Shown here: positions 43,321-54,517 of the stretch, in pieces
Position numbering within the stretch: position 1 is the first letter of the stretch
Layout of the letters: each line of letters starts with the position of its first letter
Assembly (NCBI GenBank): GCA_043228905.1
Contig: JBHGNT010000012.1
Location: 1,984,001-2,048,000, forward strand
Origin: Azolla caroliniana
Lineage: Eukaryota > Polypodiophyta
Length of the DNA: 64,000 bases
Direction of reading: 5' to 3'
The notes under the pieces: generated by a model
Databases searched by the model: none
The model's input: only the letters and a program-made list of their open reading frames with translations
What the model was told of the DNA's origin: nothing
Translations under genes and position numbers: made by a program

Positions 43321-46108
43321 ATTATTATTATTTGGTCAATCCTAGCCCTACCTCCCTTGTCCCTTTCTTTGTCAACCTTAGCTCAATCGTACTTGTCCTT
43401 TTCTTTATCAATCTTTGGTTTGCCTCACTTTTCCTTTCTCATTAATCTTGGTTTGACTTCACTTTTCCCTTTCTATGGTGATCTTAAATCAAATTCACAT
43501 GTCATTTCTCTATTGATTTCAAATAGTTTTTCATGTTGCAAGTCATCTACCTTCTTCATTACTTTCTTCATTCTATCATATTGGGGGCATTACCTTCACT
43601 CTCCACTCGAGGCAAATTGAATAGTGTTGCTATTTTGTAGTTCTTAATGATTTCAATTGACTTTGCGTATTATTCTTTGTCAATTTGGAATGGGCTTCCT
43701 CATGTGTTCTTTACTATCGTGGAATCAACCACAACTATCCTTTGTTCTCTAATACAAAGATGATGGTAAAACATAACACTATTGGTGCAAGCTAGTGTTT
43801 GAGTATACATGCCAACATATGGTTCACGATCCTTACATGCATGTGGGGTGTCCCCATGTATAGGTGGCTATGCATTCATGTGACAAGTTATATACTAGAT
43901 GGATTGGTCATAAGTTATTGTCATGGTCACCTTTCATATATGTTATCATAGCCATGTATGTAGTCCATATGTAGCCTTTTAAGTAGGAATATGCTCAATC
44001 ATTCAATGGCGATATGAGACCAACTTCAACTATTCAATTTATCAATGAACAATAAAATGACTTTGAGCTTATGTCTATCGTATTTACTTTAGAGGCTTTT
44101 TTATTGTATCATAGTTTATCACAAAATGTATGATTGAGTAAATTATGTTTCTTTTGTTAGTATAGTTTGATTACAACAGACACCATCCAAATGTGGTGAT
44201 AGATGATGCATGCATTTCTATTGGAGTAACTTTACAAAGTAGTGTATTGATCACCATGTTTAACTGCCATTGCTTATACCCTCTTCTTTGATTGTACTGT
44301 TTGTTAGGGTTTGCGCAAAGCCAATCAATTCATGCAATAGTTTTTGTTGAACCTTTATATCTCAATAACGAGAAGGATAACACAAAGAATTTGTACACAC
44401 ATAATATAAATTTAATTATCACAATGATAAGAGGGTAGTAGTCGCGGTCTCATCGGTCCACTAGACTCACCCTCACCGGAAGCTCCAAGTCAACCCCATC
44501 GATCTCCCATTTCCTATTTTGTTTGTGTTAAGCCTTGTAAAAGCCACTACATTCATGGCATTATTGTGAAGTCAGCTCAACATTATGTAAAACAAAAACT
44601 CATTGTCTAATAGTGTGATTTGGGTGTTTGAACTTGGTGTTTGTTGTTAATCACGTTGTTGCGTAAGCACACATGCGTGTGGTACTCAAATAGGACCATG
44701 GGGGTCTCAAACTAGGGAGGATGCAAGGACTAGGAGGGCACAAACGTTAGGGAACTCGAAAGCTCAGAAGAGTTGAAAGCTCCGACAAGTTGAAAGCTCG
44801 AGGTGTTGAAAGGAAGTGAGCCGAAAGCTTGTTACAAACTCCTCTCGTTTCTCCTCTCACTCTTACGTAGAGGACAATGATTATCACGCGCTTGAGGTAA
44901 TGTTCAGGACAAATGACAAAAGCATTGAACTCGAGATTATGATTTAAGAATTAAACAACGCATGAGACCAAAAGAAAGCCTCTTATTAGGCAAAAAGTTA
45001 GATTAATAAAGAACCCTTTATAAAAATAGGGTGTACAAACGTTTGAGCGGAAGCTTACAACGGTGGTAACTAAGAGTTAACCACTCATACAAAACAGGAA
45101 AAGCGAAGGTAGGGTAGGGTTGGCGCTTTCAATGACGATGAGTCGAGTAGCCCGTTGTTCATGACTACTCATGTCGGCTATGATGTTTCAATTCAGAGTA
45201 GTGTTATCAGTCACTCCGTCCTCCCTTGGAAAACCCTCCTTTGATGTCACCATGTAACGAGCTTGGTGATGTCAGAGACCACGACGATCACCTAAGAAGA
45301 AGAAGAAGAGATTGAGAAGGAGAAGTGAAGGAACGATGTACCTTCATGCCAAGGTGTCCCAAACGTCGGAAATGGAGGGGCCTCCTTCTCGTCTAAGTTG
45401 TTGAAAACCCTAGACAAAGAAGAGACGAAAAAGAAAAGAAAACTTAGAAGCCAAAGTCACTAAAGAGAACCTCCAAACGACAAAACTCAAAGAAGACCCA
45501 AAATGTGCCATCTCCCCTATTCACATTTAATGTAATTATTCCTCTTTATGTTCGAAAAGAAAAAGGAGAATACTCCTTAAATCGTGTCGCATTGATAGAG
45601 AATCGAACTCTTCACCCTTGAACCAAGTGAATAGCTCTTTTTTAATTATTACTCGTAAATTTCATAAATACATATTTACACTGTGCGCCCCTTTTCTAAA
45701 ATTCCCCTTCTTCCCACATTTCCCACCTTTTTCTTTTCTCCTTTTTTCTCCACATTCCCACCTTTGGTCACGACAAGACGCTAATCTTGTGCGTTATCTG
45801 TTAATTGTGGGATCATCATTGTCCATGTTTGCGTCGTACTCTACACTCGTCTCGTCTATGCTCAGAGTCCCTAGCAACGTTCGCCTCCTTCTCTGTGTTC
45901 AAGTTCTCGGAGCCATCGATTCCTTCTCTGTGTTTCGAGTCCCCCGAGCCTTCAACTCCTTCTTTGTGTTCGAGACCCTTGAGCCTTCGACTCTTTCTGA
46001 GTGCTTCGAAGAGGAAGAAAATAGAAGGATCATTCATGAATCATGAGAACCGAAGGGTAGAGGGCTACATTTGTAATTTCCAGAAAGTAGACGACCAATA
46101 TCAATAAA
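43321..46108. other. Intergenic, nothing assigned
   Basis: No gene is recognisable. A plus-strand frame at 45618-46046 is low-complexity Ser/Phe/Pro repeats (CCTTCGACTCCTTCTNTGTGTTCGAG tandem motifs at about 45885-45995) and is not treated as coding. Confidence 0.5.
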
Positions 46109-46113
46109 TATAA

Positions 46114-46168
<55 letters not shown>
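46109..46168. repeat. (ATT)n microsatellite
   Basis: About 20 uninterrupted ATT units lie some 220 bp upstream of the PPR gene. A short GATA array follows at about 46338-46371. Confidence 0.95.
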
Positions 46169-46387
46169 TCTTTGCGTCTCTTCTGAAGCAGAGAGCCAGC
46201 GATGGCGAGCTAGAGAAAACAGAGACACAGACAGATCGTGGGAGAACAGAGGGAAGCAGAAATGCAGAAATGCAGAAAGGCAGGGACACAGAATTCACAT
46301 GAAGAAAAAAAACTGAGCGAGAGGAACAGAGACAATGTGATAGATAGATAGATAGACAGATAGATAGATAGAGAGGATGGGAGAGAG

Positions 46388-49129
46388 ATGCTTAGATCGA
46401 TCTCTGCCTCAATCCGAAGCTTCAGCGATGGAAACGACTTGCACTCAGCTTGGAAATGCAGAAAATATTGCTATGTTCCTTCAGCTTCTTCATCCATTGC
46501 AGACCTCTGCCATCATGGATACCTTCAGCAGGCCCTCACTGCTATTTCCCTACATTCGCAGAAACAATTCATCTCTTCAGGAGACGTTTTCTTCCGTCTA
46601 CTCCAGTTATGTCATCAGAAAGGCTCACCCTGTTCTATTCGAAGATGTGAGATACTCATGGCCTTCCATGGTTTGGAAAAATCAAGTTTTCTTGGGGATT
46701 ACTTGGTTAGCACAATGGCTTCATGTGGAGGAATCGAGGAAGCTTCCAGATCTTTTCAGAGATTGAGATATGGATCCATTTATTCATGGTCTTCTCTGAT
46801 TTCTGCTCATGTAGATCAAAATAACTTCAGTGAAGCTCTCCATATCTATGATAGAATGGTTGAAGCCGAGGTCGAACCAAACGCATATACATTTGTTAGC
46901 TTATTCAGAGCTTGTAGTGGTTCGCTTGACTTACAGGAAGGAATGAAGCTTCATGATGAGGCTCTAAGAAGGGGTTTAACTTCAGATGCTTTTATTGTGA
47001 GTGCCATTATTACAATGTATGGAAAATGCAGGCAAATTATTGAAGCGGAGAATATGTTCAGAAGCTTCTCAGAGCACGATTCAGTGGTCTGCAATGCTCT
47101 TCTCTCAGCATATATTGAGCAGTCTGATACTGAAAAGGTGCTAGAAATGTATACACATATGCAAGAGATAGCCGCTATTAATATGAGCACGCAAACATAC
47201 CTTATAATGCTTCGGGCATGTTGTGCTGCAGCGGAGAAAGAAGAAGGTATGGCGTGTGATGGATACCTCATCAAATTAGTTTCCATGAGAATTGGGAGGA
47301 CACTACATATTGAAGCGGAGAAGAAGGGCTTAACTTCAGACTTGTTTGTTCATAGCGCCCTTATAAGCATGTATGGGAAATGTGGGGGTACGAGGGAAGC
47401 CGAGAAAGTCTTCTCTATGGTAGCTTGTCATGATGTTGTATCAGAAAGTGCGATGCTTTCGGCGTATTTGGAACAAGGTCAAGCAGACAATGTGTTGCAG
47501 CTTTACACAGCAATGCAAAACGTTGATGAACAAATGCTTGTTGTTAGCTTACAAGCATTGTGCATTCTTGCTGAGAAGAATAAACCTGATGGAAGACCAT
47601 GGAGACTAGAGTGTCTTGAGATTGGTCGTGGTCTAGATGCAGATGGAAGAAAGAAGGGGTTTTCTTCAGACATCTTTCTAGGAACTGCACTTGTCAATAT
47701 GTACGGCAAGTGTGGGCGCATTGGTGAGGCCGAACATGTCTTCATTAAGTTTAATAGAAAAGATGTGGTGCTTTTTAATGCTATGCTTGCAGCATATGTA
47801 GAGCAAGGGCAAGGAGTTAGAGCCTTACAGTTGTACAGACAAATGCAAGAAGAGGGCGTGTCTCCACATCAGCGGACATTTGTAACAGCTTTGCAAGCAT
47901 GCTCTTTGCTTGCTGAGATAGAAATGGAGGTTTTAATGGAAGGATCTATGAAGAAAGAGGTAGCTTTAGGTATTGTTCAGGCCTTACATAACGACGTTCG
48001 AACTAAAACCTTTGACTCTGACATCTATATATGTAATACATTTATTAATACATATGGCAAATGCTGGAGTACCACCGAAGCTGAGAACGTGTTTACTGGA
48101 ATGCGTAGGGTTGACAGTATTTCATGGAATGCAATGTTTTCAGCGTATATGGAGCAAGAACAAGGTGAACGGGCTCTACAATTATACAAACAGATGTGTG
48201 AAAAGGGGGCGAAACCGGATGACACTACTCTGTCCTACCTTTTGCATGCATGTTGTGTGACAGGAAGCATGAAACTTAGTAGGTGTATTCACCACACCAT
48301 CATTGTCTCTGCATATGATAAACTTCTCTCCTTGGCAAGCATGCTTATTCGCACATACACAAGTTGTGCAAACATGAGTGATGCTCAGGCAGTCTTTGAT
48401 GGCCTGGATGAGCCTGATGTTGTATCATGGACCTCACTAATTTCTGGTTATGCCAAGGTGGGTGACTTTACCAGTAGTCTTTTCAAGTTCAAGCAAATGC
48501 AAGGTAGTAGCACTGCACCAAATGGAGTGACTTATCTCTCTGTTCTTTGGGCATGCAGCCATGTCAACCTTGTTGAATTGGGCATCAACTACTTTGATTC
48601 AATGCGAGATTATGGCATATGTCCGGAAATTGAGCATTATAACTGCATGATAGACCTTCTTGGACGAGCTGGAGATTTTACTCGAATTAAGGACATGTTA
48701 TCCATGATGCTTGTGGAACCCGATCTCATCACATGGTTGTGTTTGCTGACGGCTTGTTTAAAACATGGGAAGGTAGAGCTTGGAAAGCATTGTTTTCATA
48801 ATGCCATACAGATTCAACCTAACCATGCTGCACCATATGTTTTGATGTCGAATATTTACACAAACGCAGGGCTACTAGATTGTGCAAAGGAGGTGGATGC
48901 CTTACGGCAGAAAGAGGCTGCTTGGAAGAAGCCTGGACAGTGCTGGATAGAGATAGAAAAAGAAGTACATTTGTTTGTTGTAGGAGATCAGTCCCATGAA
49001 TCGTATGACCATCTTGATCACTTGTTGCGACAGAAGAACTCAAGGCTCAGGAGAGAAGGACATGTTCCATGCACAGATTCTTATGCAGCTGAATGGTGTT
49101 GGAAAGATAAAATCTTGAGTTTTGTGTGA
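46388..49129 (+). CDS. PLS-class pentatricopeptide repeat protein, E-type end, intronless
   Basis: The single exon encodes 913 residues. Repeats of about 35 residues run through most of it, for example WSSLISAHVDQNNFSEALHI, FIVSAIITMYGKCRQIIEAE, DIFLGTALVNMYGKCGRIGE and VVSWTSLISGYAKVGDFTSS. The C-terminus has the E-domain pattern (VEPDLITWLCLLTACLKHGK, HAAPYVLMSNIYTNAGLLDC, CWIEIEKEVHLFVVGDQSHE). It ends at EWCWKDKILSFV with no DYW deaminase, so any C-to-U editing would need a partner carrying that domain. The family binds organelle RNA base by base and directs editing or processing. The N-terminus (MLRSISASIRSFSDG) looks like a mitochondrial or plastid presequence. Confidence 0.93.
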   Translation: MLRSISASIRSFSDGNDLHSAWKCRKYCYVPSASSSIADLCHHGYLQQALTAISLHSQKQFISSGDVFFRLLQLCHQKGSPCSIRRCEILMAFHGLEKSSFLGDYLVSTMASCGGIEEASRSFQRLRYGSIYSWSSLISAHVDQNNFSEALHIYDRMVEAEVEPNAYTFVSLFRACSGSLDLQEGMKLHDEALRRGLTSDAFIVSAIITMYGKCRQIIEAENMFRSFSEHDSVVCNALLSAYIEQSDTEKVLEMYTHMQEIAAINMSTQTYLIMLRACCAAAEKEEGMACDGYLIKLVSMRIGRTLHIEAEKKGLTSDLFVHSALISMYGKCGGTREAEKVFSMVACHDVVSESAMLSAYLEQGQADNVLQLYTAMQNVDEQMLVVSLQALCILAEKNKPDGRPWRLECLEIGRGLDADGRKKGFSSDIFLGTALVNMYGKCGRIGEAEHVFIKFNRKDVVLFNAMLAAYVEQGQGVRALQLYRQMQEEGVSPHQRTFVTALQACSLLAEIEMEVLMEGSMKKEVALGIVQALHNDVRTKTFDSDIYICNTFINTYGKCWSTTEAENVFTGMRRVDSISWNAMFSAYMEQEQGERALQLYKQMCEKGAKPDDTTLSYLLHACCVTGSMKLSRCIHHTIIVSAYDKLLSLASMLIRTYTSCANMSDAQAVFDGLDEPDVVSWTSLISGYAKVGDFTSSLFKFKQMQGSSTAPNGVTYLSVLWACSHVNLVELGINYFDSMRDYGICPEIEHYNCMIDLLGRAGDFTRIKDMLSMMLVEPDLITWLCLLTACLKHGKVELGKHCFHNAIQIQPNHAAPYVLMSNIYTNAGLLDCAKEVDALRQKEAAWKKPGQCWIEIEKEVHLFVVGDQSHESYDHLDHLLRQKNSRLRREGHVPCTDSYAAEWCWKDKILSFV

Positions 49130-49290
49130 AGAGATGTGTTTGAGAAGAGTAAGCCAACAAATTAACGAAGGAATGAGAATTATCCTTTACAAAAGACTTG
49201 TTCTCATTATGGCCTTGATGAGTTTTGGAGGACAAACTTTTGGTTAAGAGGTTGTTTCTTGGAATAATTGAAGCTCAGGCTTTTTGTTTG

Positions 49291-49962
49291 TGGCAAAAGG
49301 AGGGTAGGGAAGGCCTGTTTATTTTCCAACTGACATTGTTTCTTGATTGTTGGGAAGAAACAACATTATCCTAAAACTTAAAACGGCAATGAACACTGTT
49401 AAAAGGCATAGAAGAAGAAGTGTTTAATGGAACCGATAGCACTGGTAGCTGTGGTTTCTGGCAAAAGGAGGGTAGGGAAGGCCTGTTTATTTTCCAACTG
49501 ACATTGTTTCTTGATTGTTGGGAAGAAACAACATTATCCTAAAACTTAAAACGGCAATGAACACTGTTAAAAGGCATAGAAGAAGAAGTGTTTAATGGAA
49601 CCGATAGCACTGGTAGCTGTGGTTTCTGGCAAAAGGAGGGTAGGGAAGGCCTGTTTATTTTCCAACTGACATTGTTTCTTGATTGTTGGGAAGAAACAAC
49701 ATTATCCTAAAACTTAAAACGGCAATGAACACTGTTAAAAGGCATAGAAGAAGAAGTGTTTAATGGAACCGATAGCACTGGTAGCTGTGGTTTCTGGCAA
49801 AAGGAGGGTAGGGAAGGCCTGTTTATTTTCCAACTGACATTGTTTCTTGATTGTTGGGAAGAAACAACATTATCCTAAAACTTAAAACGGCAATGAACAC
49901 TGTTAAAAGGCATAGAAGAAGAAGTGTTTAATGGAACCGATAGCACTGGTAGCTGTGGTTTC
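49291..49962. repeat. Four tandem 168-bp repeats downstream of the PPR gene
   Basis: Units start at 49291, 49459, 49627 and 49795 with TGGCAAAAGGAGGGTAGGGA and end GCTGGTAGCTGTGGTTTC-like. By eye the units are identical. There is no open frame across the array. It lies about 160 bp past the PPR stop codon and probably within the 3' UTR or just beyond it. Confidence 0.95.
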
Positions 49963-51929
49963 TGGTGATCATATTTGCTAATTCCTTGATGTAATATATT
50001 GATTTTCTTTGTCAGCTCTCATGAGTTGTGACCATGCAAAGAAATGTTGTAGATGAATGAAATAGGAGGACTTCATCACGAGGTCTATTACCTTTTCTCG
50101 TGCAGTTAAATAATAGAAGAGTGCAATGGCTTATTGGAGATGCTAATTTTGATTTGGTACCAATAGCACACGGGCACACACTTTATATGGCTGCTCTTCA
50201 CTTACAATCTCTTACATTCCAAACACCCAACACCAGCGACCACAATGTTTTGCATGTTCTTCATGGAGATCAATTCTCTGAACTCAAATGCCCACCCTGG
50301 CTGAACTTAGCAATAAAGCCATGAATCCAACATGTGATGAGCCTTATTTACGGAGCTATGACTGCATGAGAAATTTGGCTTATCCCAATCGTGACTCATT
50401 GGGGTAGTTGGATTGTGATATGATGGTATGGCCACAAATCTATTTGTGTCTAGAGGTATCAATATGAATTCCAACTTTGTATCTTATCTAATGATTCAAT
50501 CATACACATGTAAGTACCCATTTATTTATAGGAGGGCCAGAACATAATGGTAGTACAAACAGAAGTATATGCTCATCTCCATATTAATTGGAGTACTACC
50601 GATTTAACATAGGCATATACATAGACAAAACAATGGTATTCCTACAAGTATATGTTAATAATAATATTGTTCAAAGAGTACGACTACTTGAACAAAGACA
50701 GACACACAAACGAAGGCTTTTTCCAAATTAAAAAGGTGTAAAGAGTGCAATCAAACATTGTGATACATGAGATGTGATGAGGGTTGTTAATCTTTGTTGC
50801 ATGCATTATCTTTTATGGAATTCAACTCATATACTATGGTTTAATCTCAGTAAAATCATTCATGGAAAAGTCTACCCATGAGTCAAAATACTATTTCAAA
50901 GATACACGCACGTTTCTAGCATCTCTTGGTCAATCTCTTCCAAAGCTCAAATATTGAATCAAGATGGTGGGAACTTGAGTAATAACCAAAATTGAACATT
51001 GATTTTCATTCATTTCAATAATTCTTCAAAGAGCAAAACTGCAGCCATCTAGGCTGGTTGCTTCCTCTTGCATGAGGGTTCTCTCATTTTCTTTGGAGTT
51101 GTTTGTAAGCATTCTCCCCTAGTTTTGGATTGCAACTAAATCAAGACGAAGTGGGCATTTGAGACACATAACAGAAAATTTTATAATGTTATTTACTATT
51201 GATTCTCCTCTCTCCACTTTCTATCTTATATGTTAACTCGTAATTCATTATCGCATTTTGCAAATAAAGGATCTCAAGTGTTTTCTATCATGATTTTCGA
51301 TTGATTCTCCTCTCTCCACCCTACATCTCATAAATTAACTCATATTCATCGATATACTTGGAAACAAGGGACATTGCATCACATTGTAGCTTGTTTTTGA
51401 CTTCCTCATTGTATTAGTGTGGATCACAGGGCGAGAGATTTGATATGTGGCAAGTGAAGGATCGAGAAGTTTGTTGGTCACCACCATTAGAAAGGTATCG
51501 TTGTACCAATCCAGGCCAAAATGATAGAAAAACAATAAAAGAAGTCCATGGGGATGATGCAAAGACAAGGATATTTGATGTTATCATAGATCAGGGAACA
51601 CGACTTCTCTCATGCATGATGAACATGGATCTTTCGTCAACGGTTGCTTCAAGACACTTGGGCCCATGGCATATGCCCAATCGTTCGTTAGGAACCCTGT
51701 GTGAAAGCGGCTGGCATGCCTCGAGACATCATCGAGAGCTCTGCGTGTCGCCATCGAGGCAGTTTCCGGAGACTTCTCTCCCGACAACGACATTGAGGCA
51801 GGAAGTTTCCGGAAACTTCTGTTTCCGAGACGACGAGAGACCCAAAGAGAGTCCGGAGCTTCTTTTTTTTGTCCCTAGACCTCTGAATATGAGAAGTTAA
51901 ATGGAATGAAGTAAAAAGAAGAAGAAGAA

Positions 51930-51961
<32 letters not shown>

Positions 51962-51965
51962 AAGG
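49963..51965. other. Intergenic, nothing assigned
   Basis: There is no credible coding sequence or RNA gene. A (GAA)n run at about 51916-51962 sits directly before the next start codon and probably forms part of its 5' UTR. Confidence 0.5.
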
Positions 51966-53808
51966 ATGGCTTCTCTGTGGTGGAGGTACCATGGAAACCT
52001 CTCCTCCTCTCTTCCTCTCTCTCTTCCTCCTTCTCCATGCCTATCTTCATCACTTCCTTTTCTACTATCCACCGCATCTGACTTCAGTGCCCCCCCAATC
52101 TGCACATTTTGCTCGCCCTTTCGATCTGCCTGTGTTGTAAGAGCTTCTTCTTCTTCTTCGTCTCCTCCTCCATCTCAGGATCACACAGAAGATGGACCAT
52201 TTCTTCAAGAACTTCTCGTCCCATCTCAATGGACTTCTCCGCAGGCTGCGCTACAGGTAAAAAAGCGAATGCAAATATACTGAAAGGCTGCACCCGGCCT
52301 ATGATGAAAATTGATTCAATTGAGTACAATTAATGCAGAGGAATCAATGTGATGATACATGTAGATGATGATGATGATAATGATGACTTTAGTGTGAGTT
52401 GTGAATCGTGATCCTAATAATGCTACTACATTACGCAGACATGATTAATCATGTGATGTATGATTGATTGTCTATGCTATATGATGGATATGCAGTGATA
52501 TGTAACTGCATGGCTAGCTAAGGTGATGGTGTGCATTGAGGATAGCAAGATTTTTATACCACCTTGTAGCAGGTTGTAGAGATGTCAGATCATTCAGGGC
52601 CAGAAGTGGTCACCTCCTGAAGTCACCCATGTGGTTCATGACTCTGGTGTAAACATAATTTAGTGGAGTAGTGCCCATTTGTTTAGCCTGGTGGCAGAGT
52701 CTCTCAAGTTGTGCGGTGTGATTCAAGATCAACCACAACTACATACTAAAGTGCTCCCAAATGTGATCCAAGATAAACAATGTGAATTAACCACTACTAC
52801 TTAGCCTCTGGTTATTGTGAAGAGTTTCAGTTTGCTACCATGTCTTCCTGAAGCCTCTTTGAACCTATTGATGCATCTGGATTTGTTAACAGATGGTATG
52901 TTTCCCAATATTGTTTTCCTCCTAATAGGCTCACCGTTCAGGCGTGTGAGAGATCTCATGTAGTTGTGTAATTCATGCTTTGTACCTGTCTTTATGTCAA
53001 AAAGCCATTTCTTTCTCAGTGAGTTGTTGGGTTTCCCAATAGAAGATATGTTTTCATCATCTCATGTTTGTGGCCAAACAGTTGCATCACAAGTTCAACC
53101 TCAGTTCATATTTCTCTTTTGATTTGCATCATAACCTCAGTTCTTGCATCTCATGTTTGCTATATGTCAGATTACATATCTTGAAATTGTGGTGTTGTGA
53201 AATGCATTATGTAATCCACCTTTCTTTCTCCTTCATAATTTCTATATACTAGGGTGGAGTGGCGTTAGTCACTGTTTGGTTCTTGCAATTACATTTGATA
53301 AACCGTACATTGGTTTCAAGTCTCCCTTCAGTTACCAGTCTCAGATTTCACATGCCACAACAGTTAATCAATGTTACTTCAGAAGTAAACTATCATATGC
53401 TTAGCATGAAGAAAGCCATTAATCTGTGATTAATTAGTTAAAAGTTTAAAATGTTTGGACTTTTATTCTCTCTCCCACTATATATATATATATATATATA
53501 GCATTGTGAATGATTATTTTTTGTGAATTGGGCAGGAATCAGAATGGTTAAAGAAAAGTCTTCATCAGTGGCTTGATGATGAATTCTGTCCTGAACCAGC
53601 TAATGATGAAATTAGTAGGCGGTGTTCCAAAGTGTACTATTATTGTCTCTTAGAGAAACAACTCGATATGGGAGAGATTCTTCTACAAATGGTTAGGGAA
53701 CTAGAAACATTTTCATTTAAGAAGAGCTTCCATGGAGCCTTCACATCTGCAAATGCAGCTGTTGACATTATAACAAAGAAAATCCACAGTATGGAAGAGG
53801 GAAAATAA
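51966..53808 (+). CDS. Probable plastid-targeted protein of unknown function, two exons
   Basis: Exon 1 (51966-52256) and exon 2 (53536-53808) join in phase 0 through a 1,279-bp GT-AG intron (CTACAG/GTAAAA; GGGCAG/GAATCA) and give 187 residues. The first 60 residues are Ser/Pro/Leu-rich with few acids, like a transit peptide with a possible cleavage site near VVRAS. The mature part has EWLKKSLHQWLDDEFCPEPA, MGEILLQMVRELETFSFKKS and FHGAFTSANAAVDIITKKI, which predict helices and look conserved in style. The C-terminal exon has no early ATG and is easily missed. I recognise no catalytic motif or named family. The splice phases and transit-like start support it as a real gene. Confidence 0.8.
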
Positions 53809-54517
53809 AGTGTATTATGATTCTTGCAAAAAAAAAAAACTTGTAAAAAATATAGTGCATCATTGGAGACGTGTCTAGACTATATATACTGGGAATAAAT
53901 CTTCCCACAAAACATGATGCCTGTTTGTTGGGCATTTCAATTGTAATAACTAATTTTCTTTATTTATTGCTCTTTTGCATACCTATGTACACAATGGTTG
54001 TGCTGTAAACCATGTCAAGCACATGCTAAAATTGACAGAACCACATAGAACATCCCAATAACTCATTTAATACTCTATGCTGCTTGTTTGCTACTCTTAA
54101 ATATTTATATATCAGTGACTAGTTTTGGCTTAAATTATCTTCCTAACAGTTTGGAAGATACAAGTGCTTTTCTCAGATCTTTATAATGCACATGTGTAGT
54201 GTTTCAACATACCGTGTATAGTGCACAAATGATAAAATCCTTCCATACCACTTTCTTGGTCTTTGAATGTTGGGTAAATAAACTTGCACGTATTTCAACC
54301 ATGCAAAGTTTCCCACAAAAAATCATTTATCATTATTCCATGTACTGTGCTGAAAGTCATGTTGGTTAGCTTCTAGATTTTCATAAAAATTCCAAAAATG
54401 TAGCTTAATATACAAACAAGCTTAGTACTGAGGTTTGAAAATTGTAACTTAATATACAAATAAGCTTGGCACTGTGGGGATCCCTTATGAAAATTGGAAT
54501 TCACAATACAGTCAAAA
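53809..54517. other. Intergenic between convergent genes
   Basis: The stretch holds the 3' flanks of the plus-strand unknown gene and the minus-strand dihydrouridine synthase. A short run of A at 53827-53840 follows the first stop codon. Nothing else is recognised. Confidence 0.5.

Noticed and set aside
45618-46107. Small gene with Ser/Phe/Pro repeats
   Set aside because: The text is a short tandem repeat (CGAGTCCCTTGAGCCTTCGAC-like) open in several frames, with no transit peptide or domain.
49291-49962. Possible CRISPR-like array
   Set aside because: The repeats are 168 bp and contiguous without unique spacers, and the host is a plant.
50100-50324. 74-residue plus-strand frame
   Set aside because: It has no recognisable motif, transit peptide or flanking signals. 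It is consistent with chance.
51445-51900. 151-residue plus-strand frame before the unknown plastid gene
   Set aside because: It has no domain. Part of it is a short inverted repeat around TTTCCGGAAACTTC, and it has no intron signals joining it to the next gene.
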